From the NCBI GenBank assembly GCA_015680685.1, contig MNCI01018064.1:306369-370368 (forward strand): DNA of 64,000 bases, read 5' to 3'. Position 1 is the stretch's first letter. Each line of letters starts with the position of its first letter. Shown here piece by piece: positions 1 through 10,860 of this stretch. The translations under genes and the position numbers were made by a program. The notes under the pieces are model-generated. The model ran no database searches and was not told the origin of the DNA. It saw only the letters and a list, made by a program, of their open reading frames with translations. Origin of the DNA: Gnetum montanum (Eukaryota > Streptophyta > Gnetopsida > Gnetales > Gnetaceae).

Positions 1-575
1 AAGTCCACCATTAAAACCTATATAAAAGCCTGAATTTTGATGAAATCCAAACGATTGGCAAATTCCCAGAGCACACCAGAGAGTAGAGACACTGAGAACC
101 AGAGCACAAAACCTCTTATGTTGGACAACCCTGTACACTGAGCATACAACCTCATATGCTATGCTTATAGTGTGAACCGGCCACAATCATCCCTGCATCC
201 ATCGGGGCTTTTCGTCCTCCTTGTGTTTCAGTCACAACTATGTTAGACCGGTGCATTGTACTTTCATTCTGTAATGCCATTGTTACATTTTCTTCCTACA
301 ATTGTTTACAGTCTGCATTAATTTTTGCATGTATTCTATTTACGCTTATTTAAGTCTACACTCTGTTCGCATCGTTTACACTGTTTACGCTCCGATTTAT
401 GCCCGTTACGCCATTTACGTATAACCCAACGTATAGCACTTCGGTGTACGTTCGGGGAAATCCTTGTCTGATCCACGTGCAGACCACCCAAGGTACTCTA
501 CCTTGGTTCATTCCAGCTCGCCCTCAGGCAAAGGTAGAGTCTTCTGTGCGCCCTGTGATCCCACGGCCTCTGTTT
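1..575 (+). mobile_element. CpG-rich LTR-like fragment of an unidentified element
   Basis: This stretch matches neither the LTRs nor the leader of the other elements here. It starts with a TATA-like motif (about 19-26) and keeps many CG dinucleotides between 330 and 560, whereas neighbouring elements have mostly lost theirs. It joins Gag coding sequence of element A abruptly between about 560 and 605. The simplest reading is the right end of a younger LTR retrotransposon inserted in A's gag and continuing left of the window. I cannot fix its terminal CA, a PBS or a target duplication, so both identity and right edge are uncertain. Confidence 0.35.
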
Positions 576-597
576 CCTTCCAGCCAGAGATTGACGA

Positions 598-1420
598 TTT
601 CAAATGGTACACTAGGTACATCCAACATAAGCGGATGTTTGATGAGGCAACCAAATGGCATCAATGGTACTACGAGCTTCTTAGGAACCCCTCCTTGGCT
701 ACGCCCAACAAGCTGCCAATTCCTAAGAACTTTAGGCTAGAGCGGTTTTGTGACTACCATCAACTCTATGGTCACGAAACAAATTATGGTTTAGCACTAA
801 AAGACAACATCTAGCAGATGATTGATCAGGGGAAGTTGGTTCTAGACAAAAGCAACCCCATCTACCCTGAAAATCAATCCATGCATGTTTACAAGGACCC
901 CCTCAATGCTAATGATGCGGGGTACATTATCAACATGATTGGCATAGATAGTAATCTAGAACCACCACAGCAACCATTTGTGGTTCGTATGCCTCAATCT
1001 GGCATAGCAACACCAACAGCTGCAAAAAAGACACCACAATAGCCATTTGTCCTTAAGGTTCCTCCTCGGACATCCCCCCCTTGCACCCTTCATATTCAAA
1101 ACTACATCACCACCTACACTAATGCCAGAAACACCATTCATCATTAAGGGGAAAAACCACTCGATTGCCCCCATCCCGCAAAGCCAACATAATATAACAT
1201 CACAACCTTCCCATTCAAAGAAACGAGAAGAGCATTTGCTGAATGAAAAGACCAAGGAGCATACTACCCCAAGTCCCTCCAAGTCTACACTCTCATCCTA
1301 TGTGTCTATGCCCCCTTCATCATCAACAGTTGACGCCACTACGCCCACATGATCATCGCCATCCCACCCAAAAAAGTCTAGCCCCAAACCTAAAACTGCT
1401 CCTCCTTGAGAAATTTTTCT
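598..1420 (+). pseudogene. gag: Element A gag, C-terminal part (knuckle and PFVxxVP repeats)
   Basis: Decayed end of the structural Gag polyprotein, which would form the particle and bind genomic RNA. Visible in order: IQHKRM, LLRNPSLA, the knuckle FCDYHQLYGHETNY (C-x2-H-x4-H-x4-C, last Cys changed to Gly), then KDNI and MIDQGKLVLD, then proline-rich motifs of the PFVVRMP/TPFIIKG type at about 975-1150. The retrotransposon Gag domain proper lies upstream, beyond the junction near 575. Stops at 812, 1040 and later break the frame. It matches element D 41620-42420 at protein level. The zinc-knuckle assignment rests on spacing shared by A, B, C and D, not on a database search. Confidence 0.75.
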
Positions 1421-1508
1421 TCTAGGATGAATAAAGGAGGAAAAGGGTGACAAACAACTAGAAAGTGGGAAAAACCTTTTAAATGCTCTTACTTAGGTCA
1501 AATAGGCA

Positions 1509-2375
1509 TTGAAACAAAAGAATACAACCTTGAGCTTGTACAATTTGGTAACAACCTCTACAGCACACCACGAGGCCCTGGTTCACATGTTAACGTCTAT
1601 ATTGGTTGACGAAAACATGTCGACAAAGGAGAAGGTAATCCATGTGGTTATGCTTTCTTTTTCACCTGAAGAACCAAGATCAGCTCAGTTGACATTTTGT
1701 TATGAGTCCATTAAGGATGATCCTGAAAAGGGCTAGGCAACAATAGCACCCCTATTCATCACAATTCGGGTTGGTCAACATAAGATCCAAAGAGTACATG
1801 TTAATGATGGGGTTGCTACAAATGTCATCCCATTCCGCATAGTGGACAAACTGGGTTTGGTGGTTCAAATCAAACCAACCACAACTTCATGTCTGAAATC
1901 ATTCAATGGAGCACGGGTGGTGGTAAAAGGGACTGTTTACATTAACTTTGTGGAGGGGGACTAGTTCCCCACAAGTGCAACATTTATCATGGTGGAAGAG
2001 ATGCCTGGGTTTAACTTGATCTTGGGGAGGTCATGGTTAGGCCAACTTAGGATCATCTCTTCACCCATACATTAAGAAATCCACCTACCTTACGTAGGTA
2101 GGGAGGTGGTGATCCACGGTGATGAAGTGGCAACCCAGGCGATAAACAATGTTGATATGGAGCAAGGTTCAGAGGTCATAACCTCTAGGAACAAAGCACC
2201 TATCTCCACTGAAGCAACTTGTTTGGCAAATGAGCCACCCCAAAATGCCAGCTCAGAAAACAAAACTACATGGGCTAAATTATCTTTTCAAGCAATAGAA
2301 AGCGACATAGAAGAATATCGCAACAAAGCCCCTCGACCTTACACATCGCCAAGACCACAATGGGTTAAGAAGTAG
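1509..2375 (+). pseudogene. pol: Element A protease (retropepsin), active site lost
   Basis: Aspartic protease that would cleave the polyprotein. The lead-in (NTTLSLYNLVTTSTAHHEAL) and the domain (VIPFRIVDKLGL, then FNLILGRSWL) follow the retropepsin plan of Tat elements. The usual D-x-G active site reads NDGVAT (about 1801-1818), so the first Asp is now Asn; element D keeps DDGAT. The flap-side G-R-S-W-L and the following HQEIHLPY block are recognisable although a stop replaces the Gln. Coding ends near 2375 (PQWVKK then stop). After that comes the insert separating PR from RT, so RT is not continuous with this frame. Confidence 0.75.
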
Positions 2376-2524
2376 CTGTGAGAATAATCGTTACCTGCGT
2401 AGCGTAACTACTCCACTACTTCTAATGCAACTAACACTTGTCATACATTTATTCTTTGTTGGCTTCATATTCGTTTGATTTTGCTAAGTGGCTAAATCAT
2501 TCTTTAAACCATTCACACCACATC

Positions 2525-2705
2525 CACTGTTTACATTACACAATGGCCTACTAAGGCCTAAAACTAGAAAATATTTTTCCTTACCATCATCCGACAACCT
2601 AAAATGGCTTAAAACTACTGATGGCTTGAAATGGCCTAAAACTAGCGATGGCCTGAAATGGCCTAAAACTAGCGATGGCCTGAAATGGCCTAAAACTAAA
2701 ATGAA
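2525..2705 (+). repeat. PR-proximal GGCCTAAAACTAG repeat array, element A
   Basis: Short tandem and spaced units of the type GGCCTAAAACTAGCGAT; three consecutive near-identical units lie at 2620-2700. Element D has a longer version at 43530-43850 and element B a decayed one at 18080-18260. The array marks the left boundary of the PR-RT insert. Confidence 0.7.
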
Positions 2706-2880
2706 ATGATCCTAATGAATTTGATGCATAAAAGAAATAGGGAAATAAAATAAGATAAAAATAAATACAACACATAAGCCAAAGTAAAATAAATCTCTTC
2801 GTATTCCATTTTTTCTTTCATAAATCAATAATGTTTGTAACATTCTTTCCAAAATATGAATAAAATTCTCCACTACTATG

Positions 2881-5800
2881 CTATGACCCTTCACCCGCTC
2901 CATTGTCCCCTGTCCCATTAGGCCCTGTTGTTTCATCTAGATTCTATACCACAAAAAAATGAAATAATCAGTTAAAGTTACCATAACAACTCAAATAAAA
3001 TAACATTATGACAACACAGAAAACTAATTGATTTGAGATAGCCCTGTGTCTGTTTTGAGGGGTATTCGATCCATGCCTACTACTAGACATTGCAAGATCT
3101 TCTCTTTCATGATATTAGCTCAATTCCTATTGCCTCGATCAATGCTTGTAGCAACTTTCTCCTTCTCTATAGCTATCCATCTCGATGGTCATGGAGAAAA
3201 GGCGACAGTGGAGGTCTCACCCATGGAAAAGGTCACTTCCCTTTCTAGAGATTCACTCATTGCTACCTATTCCATGAACTTGTCGTAAGCCCTAAAAGCA
3301 CCAATGATGTCAAGAAATACTTCATGAGTATGCAACTTGACAGAGGCATCTCGATATTGGTTGTGGTAGGTGGCATGTTCTAGTTTATACATATGTTTAT
3401 GATTTTTATATGCTTACCCCCACTCGTAAACCTTTGCACTGTAGTCCTTCTAGTCTTGGTTCTTTTGGGCTAATAGGTCCATTTGCATGTGCTATTCTAT
3501 TATTTCACGAGTAGCCTCATTGTTATGATGCACAGACATCCAATACCTTGCGTACTCAATGACTGTCATGTGCTAGCTACCATCATTGGTGTCTCGGGCC
3601 AACAGGAATTCGTTCCTGGATCGGAGATCTTCCACCTCAGCAGTCAGGTTGGCCTTCTCCTTCTCAAGCCTTTGTACCCATTTCTATAGGTCTTCATTTA
3701 CGTGCCTGCATTCTTAGAAGGAGCGTGTCAAGTACAGAGCACATTGGCTTGCTTCATCATATATGCGACGAGTGACTGGTGGGAATTCAGGCATGATGTC
3801 GACCTCCACTACTTGCCTAGGGTCCCACTTGAGACGAGAGGTTGCCAACTGCACATAGAAATGCATTAATAATAGTGGCATAGTAAAGCAACAATAATTT
3901 AGAGTCTAGCATAGCACTTTAACTTACCCACTTCTGGGTCGACTTGCTTTAAGTGGTTGATCATGTCATCAACCGCCCCCTCCATGAAAGCAAATTTTTT
4001 GAGGGTCTCGATCCATGCTCGCAGGAGGAGCAAGCAAGGGCCAAAGGTATCAATAGTGGTTTCAATTGCATGCTAAAACATGTTACCTAAAGTGAGGAGA
4101 ACCATAATAGGACTGATGAATAGCGTAAATGATAGTGTAAAGCTCCTACCCAGCAAACCCTCAAGGGTGATAGCGGGGGGGGGGGGGGGGNGAGGGGGTC
4201 GCCCATTGGCACACTATCAAATATGTGATCAAACTCACCAGCATCAAAATGGATCCCCTCTCCTTCTAGCTGACCCAATAGCATAGTAACATCCTCGATG
4301 CTCATGTACACCTTCGGTACCAAACTATCCTCTGCAAAAGGGTCATCGGCAAGGGTCTCTTCCTGATGGTCAGGAGCCTCTTCCTCATCAGTAGGGGCTT
4401 CCTCCTCATTGCCAGGGGCCTCCTCTTCATTAGCAAGGATCTCTTCCTCACCTATTGAGGCCCTTTCTTCTGTACTAGGGGCCCCTTCTTCATTAGCTAG
4501 GGTCCTTTCCTTTGTGACTGGAGCTGCTTTATTTTTTCTGGTCACCCCAGTTATAGAGGCCACCACCTCTTCTCCCCTTTCTTCCTCTTCTTCCTCTGCA
4601 ATAAAGCATAGTCGTAGTTAGCAAATGATACCAACTCGAAGTAGATGCTACGCTATGCAATGCTACCTAGCATAGCACAACGTAGTGAATGATTAACCAC
4701 AAAAAAATAAAAGCTTACCAATCGGAGGCTGCGTTGTACAAAGTTTGAGCCCCAGCTTCTTCCCTCCTCCTCCATTGGTGTAGGGAGGTTCCTTGGCCAG
4801 GAGGGACATTTTACGCAATAACTTGGTGGTCACCATCTCTGCAATGAGGTGTTCCCCCCTTGTCACATTGCCGATGGTAATGGGGGGTGCCTCTCCCATG
4901 CTATCCTGGGCACGAAAGTTGCATGTCACTCGATCCCTGGTCATCATTGAAAATGACTCCCAATAGCTTCTAGGGGGTCTTGAGATCGAGTGGTATAGAA
5001 GACTTGGTAGATCTACAATTTGGAAATCTGGTTATGATCTTGTAGTACCCACACCCTATTCTTGCGGACTACCAAGAATTCCGCAAAATGCTGAAGACAT
5101 GCTATGAAGAAGGCATGATGTACATTGAAACGACACTCAAGCTTCCTACGAGGCTTGACCATTTCAGCTTGCATGCCTTTAGAAAGGTGTTTTTCCCAAT
5201 TGTAACGAGTCCCCTCTTCCATGACGTCCCTCATTATCCAAGCCTACTCAATTCCAATGATTTTTCCTTGGGAGAGCAACTTGGGGAAGGTATGGACATA
5301 GAAGATAGGGTAAATCATTTTGGCCACCCATAGCCTGACCTTCTCCATGTAGATCCCCTTCCAGTCCTTAGCTACCCCTAGCCACTCCTCAATGTCCCCC
5401 TGATGGTTTATGTCTCTCTTAGACTTTTCTCCCATGGGGAGACCATCAGCAAGGACACCGAAAAGATCTAAAAAAAATTGGTCATTGATGTTAAACATCA
5501 TTGTGTGGAAGTGGTCCACCTTCTCGAGAAGGAGTCAGCTAGGGAAAGCATTTCAGTAGGTGGAATATTTGGGTTCATGGCCAAAAAAAAATCCATAATC
5601 CTAGCCTCCTAAAGGTTGTGGACAAGTGTGGTTGGGGCCCCATTTTAGAGCCAACTTTGGGTCTCCTCCACCTCCCTGTACTTGAAAAAGAGGTTGGTTT
5701 CATTACACCCAGAAGTGATCATGGTCACCTCCTGGGATTTCTTCACCACTAAAATAGTTGGCAAAAAAAAAGAAAAAGAAAAAGAAAGAAAGAAGGGTTA

Positions 5801-7552
5801 GTAAAGGAAAATGAACATCGCTTGAACATGTGATAGTGAATTAACAGTTTAGTGTACCAAGTTTAAATGGTGTAGGAAATGGGGAGATCTACCAACACAT
5901 CTTCAACAGTGAGTAGTCTGAGGGATGCCCATTCCCTATCCAACCAATCGGCTTCTTTACACTTCACATAAAATTGAGAATACCAGGTTAGATAGGTTCT
6001 GAATTCACCCCAAAATTGGCCTATGACACCGACATGCACATTCCTAGTGGTGGAAAACTCCTACAGGGCCATCTGTGCCAACGCCAGGGCATCTGTGTCA
6101 CCATGGAGATCATTCTTGTCAATAAAAAACCTGGCAACAAACAAAAAATATGTATATTTACACTATTAACACTTGTGTCTAGCATAGCAAGGATTACACA
6201 ATGTAACAGAATACCTTCGTAGAACTCACCTGCGAGCATAATAAACGGTTCTAGATGAGTTCTAAAAGCAGGTGCCCATGTGACAGGAAATGAACAACAT
6301 GTTGTATAAGTGATAGCACTTTTACTCAGGCATCTCCCAAATCCAACTTAAGTATCTCAAGTTTTTTGGAAATTGGTTGGAACCTTCTGCTTACTCACCC
6401 TCGATTGACCCATCAATTAAAAATTTTAGAATGCCCTAGTTTGCCCTAGGAAACAGGGTTTCTGTGATTGCGGCTACTATCTCCACCGATAAGTGTGACC
6501 AAATGATCACACTAAGGTGGTGGAGGAGGAACTGTAGGAAGTTCCATGCACCCTCCCGGAACTAGACTGCCTACCCCTCCACATGTGCATGGGGAGACGG
6601 AAATTGGCCATTAGTGCGCTAAGATAGCACAAGACCCCCACAATCTCTAGGACAATCAAGATGGGCTTCAACATGACCCTGCATAATGAAGCATCAGATG
6701 TTAGCACTATGTATGAGCGAAGTTTACACATAGCATAGCGTAACCCTCTCATTATGTATAGCATAGCATGACATTTTCATTGCATGTAGCTTAGTATGAT
6801 CTTATAGTTACGAAGATCTAAAACAAAGAGACAACAAATAAACAACAACAACACAAGCCTCATAGCATAGCATAGTCATCAAACCTCACACAATGAAGAC
6901 ATTACTATGACAACCATGGCAGCATAGCAAACTTAATAGAAATGAACCTAACAACACAACAATGTCGCAAATTCAACAACGTAACAATGCAACAAATGTA
7001 AAGACCTTATGATGTACTGGCACACCATAATAAAAACATTACAAAGTATATACAAGTAAGAAATCACTATGCTACAGCCATCCCAACCATATTTTAGCTG
7101 TACAAAATAATTTGTGTTGTACTATGTTAAACATGTGTCACATTTGTCAAATCTCACAGATGGCCAAAACCTCCTGAGGGCGGTGTCCTACACTAATCAT
7201 GCACTAAGCTTCCTAGACTCGCCCAAACCCCTACGACAAGGCAGTCACAACAATGGCGGTCAAGGGGATACTACATGCAACCATAGCATAACGTTCGTAC
7301 AGCCATGGTGACCAACCAACAATGACGATGACATAGTGGCCAAAATGGCAACTAAAATAATGGAAAAAGACGTGGATTTCATTACAATAATGATTACTAT
7401 AGTCTGAAAAAACAAAGACACGTAGTAACTTACCAAGCAGACGGAGTCTCCTCCTGCACTTCAACGTGTGCCTGAGATAGGCAGCCCAATGTGTCCTTTA
7501 CTTTGTCCACCTTAGCAAGCCCTCAGTGCTTACGTTCCCCTTTAGGTGCCAT
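2881..7552 (-). pseudogene. Antisense multi-exon gene in the PR-RT insert, element A copy
   Basis: Predicted spliced gene on the strand opposite to gag-pol. Exon 1 runs 7552 to 7434 (MAPKGERKH, then KVDKVKDTLGCLS) and ends at TTG|GTAAGTT. Further candidate introns (donor to acceptor, minus strand): 7433-6679, 6229-6131 (CAG|GTGAGT to TTGCCAG), 5857-5749, 4718-4596 (GTAAGC to TTGCAG), about 4157-4070, 3927-3849 (GTAAGTT to GTGCAG), about 3021-2944 (donor decayed). Most pairs recur at matching places in element D. The product has a conserved middle (DQFFLDLFGVLADGLP), an acidic repeat stretch rich in NEEEAP (about 4150-4560), a coiled coil (LEKEKANLTAEVEDL near 3650) and stops at 2883. Stops and lost sites show decay. 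Extra antisense ORFs are known in Tat elements; the function here is unknown. Confidence 0.6.
4175..4191 (+). repeat. Poly-G run ending in an ambiguous base
   Basis: Sixteen consecutive G followed by N, inside the antisense gene. The homologous site in element D (about 45310) has only seven G. Length is probably unreliable here because homopolymers sequence and assemble badly. Confidence 0.8.
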
Positions 7553-7687
7553 TATTTCAATCTCAGGTTCTTTGAAAGCTTCTACGCTATGCTACGTTTT
7601 TCTCCCTCTCGGCATGACTGCACTATGCTCTGGATGTGGGCTCTGCACTCTGACAATGAAAATGACAAGTTTACTAGGGGTAAATCC

Positions 7688-7695
7688 ATATTTAT
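7688..7695 (-). promoter_or_regulatory. TATA box of the antisense gene, element A
   Basis: On the minus strand the sequence reads GCTATAAATATGG, about 138 bp before the ATG of antisense exon 1. Element D has CTATAAGTA at the same distance (48746-48738), and D's duplicated copy repeats it at about 50186-50178. Conserved position in separate insertions supports a real core promoter; no transcript evidence is available. Confidence 0.55.
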
Positions 7696-7884
7696 AGCTG
7701 ATGTAGTGAAAAGAACTTGCCATTTTCGCACCCTGAGTAATGTGGGATGCCCTGTATAGTGTAGCACTCCCGTGTCACAATCCCACTCTAGCGTAACACC
7801 ATTGTTTGTAGCATAATAGGTGGGGCCCAACTAAAACTTTCGTCCCACCTTGAATTAGCAACCTACCTTTACGAAGCTTATGCT

Positions 7885-8380
7885 ATGCATTAATGGTTTG
7901 CAAATACCTTAAACTAGTAACATTTTACAAAGTCCACATACCACGGTCCACAAAGACCTTAAACTAGTGACATTTTACAAAGCTTACCCATTAACGGTCC
8001 GCAGAGACCTTAAACTAGTAACATTTTACAAATTCCACATACCACGGTCTGCAAAGACCTTAAACTAGTGACATTTTACAAAGCTTACCCGTTAATGGTC
8101 CACAAAGACCTTAAAATAGTAACCTTAGTTCTTGAACTTCACCTGAATAACGATATGCTAAGACCTTAAACTAGCAACCTCAATTGACATTTTTTATATA
8201 CACTATAGCATGAGTACGGTCCGCCATGTCCTTAAACTAGCAACGTTAATACCTATTTCATATTCTAAACTAGATCTCACAATGTTCTAGTCTGCCATGA
8301 CCTTAAACTACCAACATTAATGTTCCCCGCATATTCAAACTCATTCATGGTTCACCAAGACCTTAAACTGGAAGCTTGCA
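7885..8380 (+). repeat. RT-proximal AAGACCTTAAACTAG repeat array, element A
   Basis: About nine units of roughly 60 bp built on GGTCYGCAAAGACC followed by TTAAACTAG. Units in 7895-8110 alternate between two spacer types (CCACATACCACGG and GCTTACCCRTTAAYGG), giving a dimer of about 123 bp. GGTC and GACC can pair around a short loop. Element D has the same array at 48905-49225 and again at 50345-50665. Confidence 0.75.
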
Positions 8381-8469
8381 AACATGGCCGAATAGCTAGC
8401 AATCATTTCATGTTCCATTGTTGCTTTGCAAATTTTTATTATGCGTTATTACTACAAACATGTATCACT

Positions 8470-8496
8470 TGAATTGGCTCTCTCTTATTGTGGTAG
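8470..8496 (+). promoter_or_regulatory. Candidate sense-strand splice acceptor before RT, element A
   Basis: A pyrimidine-rich run ends in TTATTGTGGTAG|GTTGA, just where RT-side coding similarity begins. The same acceptor is kept in element D at 49354 and 50792. Ogre elements of the Tat lineage splice an intron between PR and RT, so this is the expected position. I could not identify a conserved donor after PR. Confidence 0.45.
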
Positions 8497-9780
8497 GTTG
8501 AACAGAATGGCCATGTAACATGATCTACATTCACTTCTAACCTTGACAGGTCCCCATGGCAAGCTTGCAAGGCATTTAAACCTAGAGTCAATAGACTGAG
8601 AATCATCCACTGGAACACTGTAGCATCCTTGGAAACATCCTTAGATTGGTGTGAACATTTGATCAAAGCCTTGGAATTAAAGGTTGGGGATGTGACCGAG
8701 GACCCTCTCATCGAAGTACCAGTAAAGACATCCAAGGGGGAAGTAAAGACACTAAAACTTAGCTCCCTCCTCAATCAACAAATGCAAGAGAGTGTGTGTA
8801 AAGTCCTCCAAGACAACGTCAAAGTATTCGTGTGGTCCTATAATGACATGCTGGGCTTAGACCCATGGTTAATACAAAATAACATTGTCTTGGATCCATG
8901 TATCAAACCAGTTAAACAAAAGGCTTGAAAAATCAAACCAGAAATTGCACTAGCCATACGTGACGAAATCACTAAGCTATACCAAGTGAGTTTCATTCGC
9001 GCAGTCGATTACTAGGAATGGGTATCAAACATCATTGTAGTCTCTAAGAAAACTGGAGGTATACAAATTTGTATAGACTTCCGAGATCTAAACAAAGCAA
9101 TGATTAAAGATAACTTCCCGTTACTGAGTATCGACCAACTTATTGACACTATGGCTGGTCATGCTTTATTATCCTTTATGGATGGGTTCTTGGGTTACAA
9201 TCAAATTTGCATCAATCCAGAGCATCAATTGACAACTAAGTTCATGACCCCTTGGGAAAATTTTTGTTACACTATGATGCCCTCTGGTTTAAAGAATGCC
9301 GGAGTAACCTATCAACGAGCCATAGCCTACATATTTAGCAACTACCTCCTAGAGAGAATCAACGATTACTTGGATGATATAGCAGTCAAGTCTAAGACAG
9401 CTACAGATAATCCCATTGATCTAGATGTAGTCCTTAAGCATTATCATAGGCATGAATTATGCCTCAATCCAAAGAAATTTGTATTCAGAGTTAAAACTGG
9501 GTGCATGCTAGGGTTTGTAGTATCAGAGGCTGGGATACGAGTGGACCCTAAAAAAGTTAAGACCATTGTTAACCTAACACCCCCTACCAACCTTAAAGAA
9601 TTGCATGGGTTGCAAGGTAGAATACAGTTCATCAAAAGGTTTATAGCAAAGTTGCTCAACAAGTTACACACCATGCAACACTTACTAAAGAAAGGGGTTA
9701 ACTTCGAGTGGAAAACGTAGTGTCAACAAGCCTTCGATGACTTGAAGAAAGAGCTTTTACACCTCCCAACTATTTACCCA
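8497..9780 (+). pseudogene. pol: Element A reverse transcriptase
   Basis: Gypsy/Tat-type RT that would copy element RNA into DNA. Upstream linker: SYNDMLGLDPWLIQNNIVLD. Then the RT blocks: RDLNKAMIKDNFPL, SFMDGFLGYNQI, FCYTMMPSGLKNAGVTYQR and the catalytic INDYLDDIAVKSK with YLDD at 9367-9378, followed by the thumb/connection (LKELHGLQGRIQFIKRFIAK). Positions 9100-9720 are open for 206 codons. Stops at 8926, 9013 and 9718 break the polyprotein, at least one at a former CAG. The frame belongs downstream of the PR-RT insert and continues into RNase H. Confidence 0.9.
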
Positions 9781-10860
9781 CCATAGAGGGATAAGTCTTT
9801 CTACATCTACCTTGCCACTTCAGACACATCTATTGCAGCACTGTTATATCAGAAAAGAGAGGATGGCTATGAAATCCCAGTCTATTACTTAAGCCATGCA
9901 TTAATAGCATACAAAGTGAAATACAACAAAGTAGAAAGGAATTATCTTGCTTTAGTATTTGCGCTAAAAAAGTGGAGACACTACCTGTTCCGTAGCCAAG
10001 TCAACATTATATGCAAAAGCAACGTGCTTTGGGCTATCATGAACAACTTATATGAAAGTAGTAGGATAGGCCGATGAAAAGCTATAATAGAAAAATTCAA
10101 TTTACACTATGTAACCTAATCATTGATGAAGGGACAAGCCATAGCCATGCAGCTCACCACCTCACTCGTTGATGATCGGGCAACCATAGAACCCGAATTC
10201 CCCAACGAACATGTTAGCAATATCAACCCTGTGTCATTGTACTTTGAGGCCACTTTGCATTTTGATAGCACCTCAACCACATGAGGTAGTAGTGCTACCT
10301 TCATCATTACGTTCCCCTCAGGGGACATTCAACCTTTTGCTTACTGTTTCATGTTCCTTTGTATGAACAATGTAGCTGAGTACGAAGGACTTCTTAGGGC
10401 CCTCTTAGCTCCCAGCAATTAAGGATTCAACATTTGGAAATCCGAGGCAATTCTCAACTTGTTGTCAACCAGATCATTGAGTTCTATGCCTATAAAGCTT
10501 CACACTTACAACCTTATTGTGATTTGGCCAAAAACTTGTTGAAATAGTCCATAATGACAGATATCCAACATGTGCCATGCAACGAGAACATTGTAGCTGA
10601 TGCCTTAACCATGCTAGCATTAAATGTGATGCCACACTCATTTGCAACTTTACTTGCTTTAATAACAGAATGCATAGACCCTATCACTCAAGCAGCACAC
10701 GTCGCCTCCATAAGTGCTACCAACGCCCAAGTATGGTATGCTAACATTAAGGCCTACTTACAACATGGTGAACCCCCACATGGCTTGACATTCACCCAAA
10801 GGGATGCAATACGAAAGCCAGCATGATAGTATGTCCTTTTAGGAGATATTACCTTATGTA
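9781..10860 (+). pseudogene. pol: Element A RNase H and second (archaeal-type) RNase H
   Basis: First comes the RT-linked RNase H: FYIYLATSDTSIAALLYQ, then YNKVERNYLALVFALKKWRHYL and FRSQVNIICKSNVLWAI. A second RNase H-like domain follows from about 10240: LHFD, FPSGDIQPFAYCF, MNNVAEYEGLLRALL, then after frame shifts NIVADALTMLALNVM at 10570-10630. Two RNase H domains in this order are a hallmark of the Tat lineage. The second domain is broken by stops and at least one frameshift between 10400 and 10550. The segment to 10826 is the linker to integrase. Confidence 0.8.

Noticed and set aside
200-222. Inverted match to 39517-39540 (GGACGAAAAGCC) as a possible PBS or tRNA-like site
   Set aside because: Only about a dozen bases match and the surroundings do not align; treated as chance.
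2712-2936. 74-codon minus ORF as an independent gene
   Set aside because: Overlaps the stop and 3' end of the antisense gene; no second copy conserves it as a separate frame.
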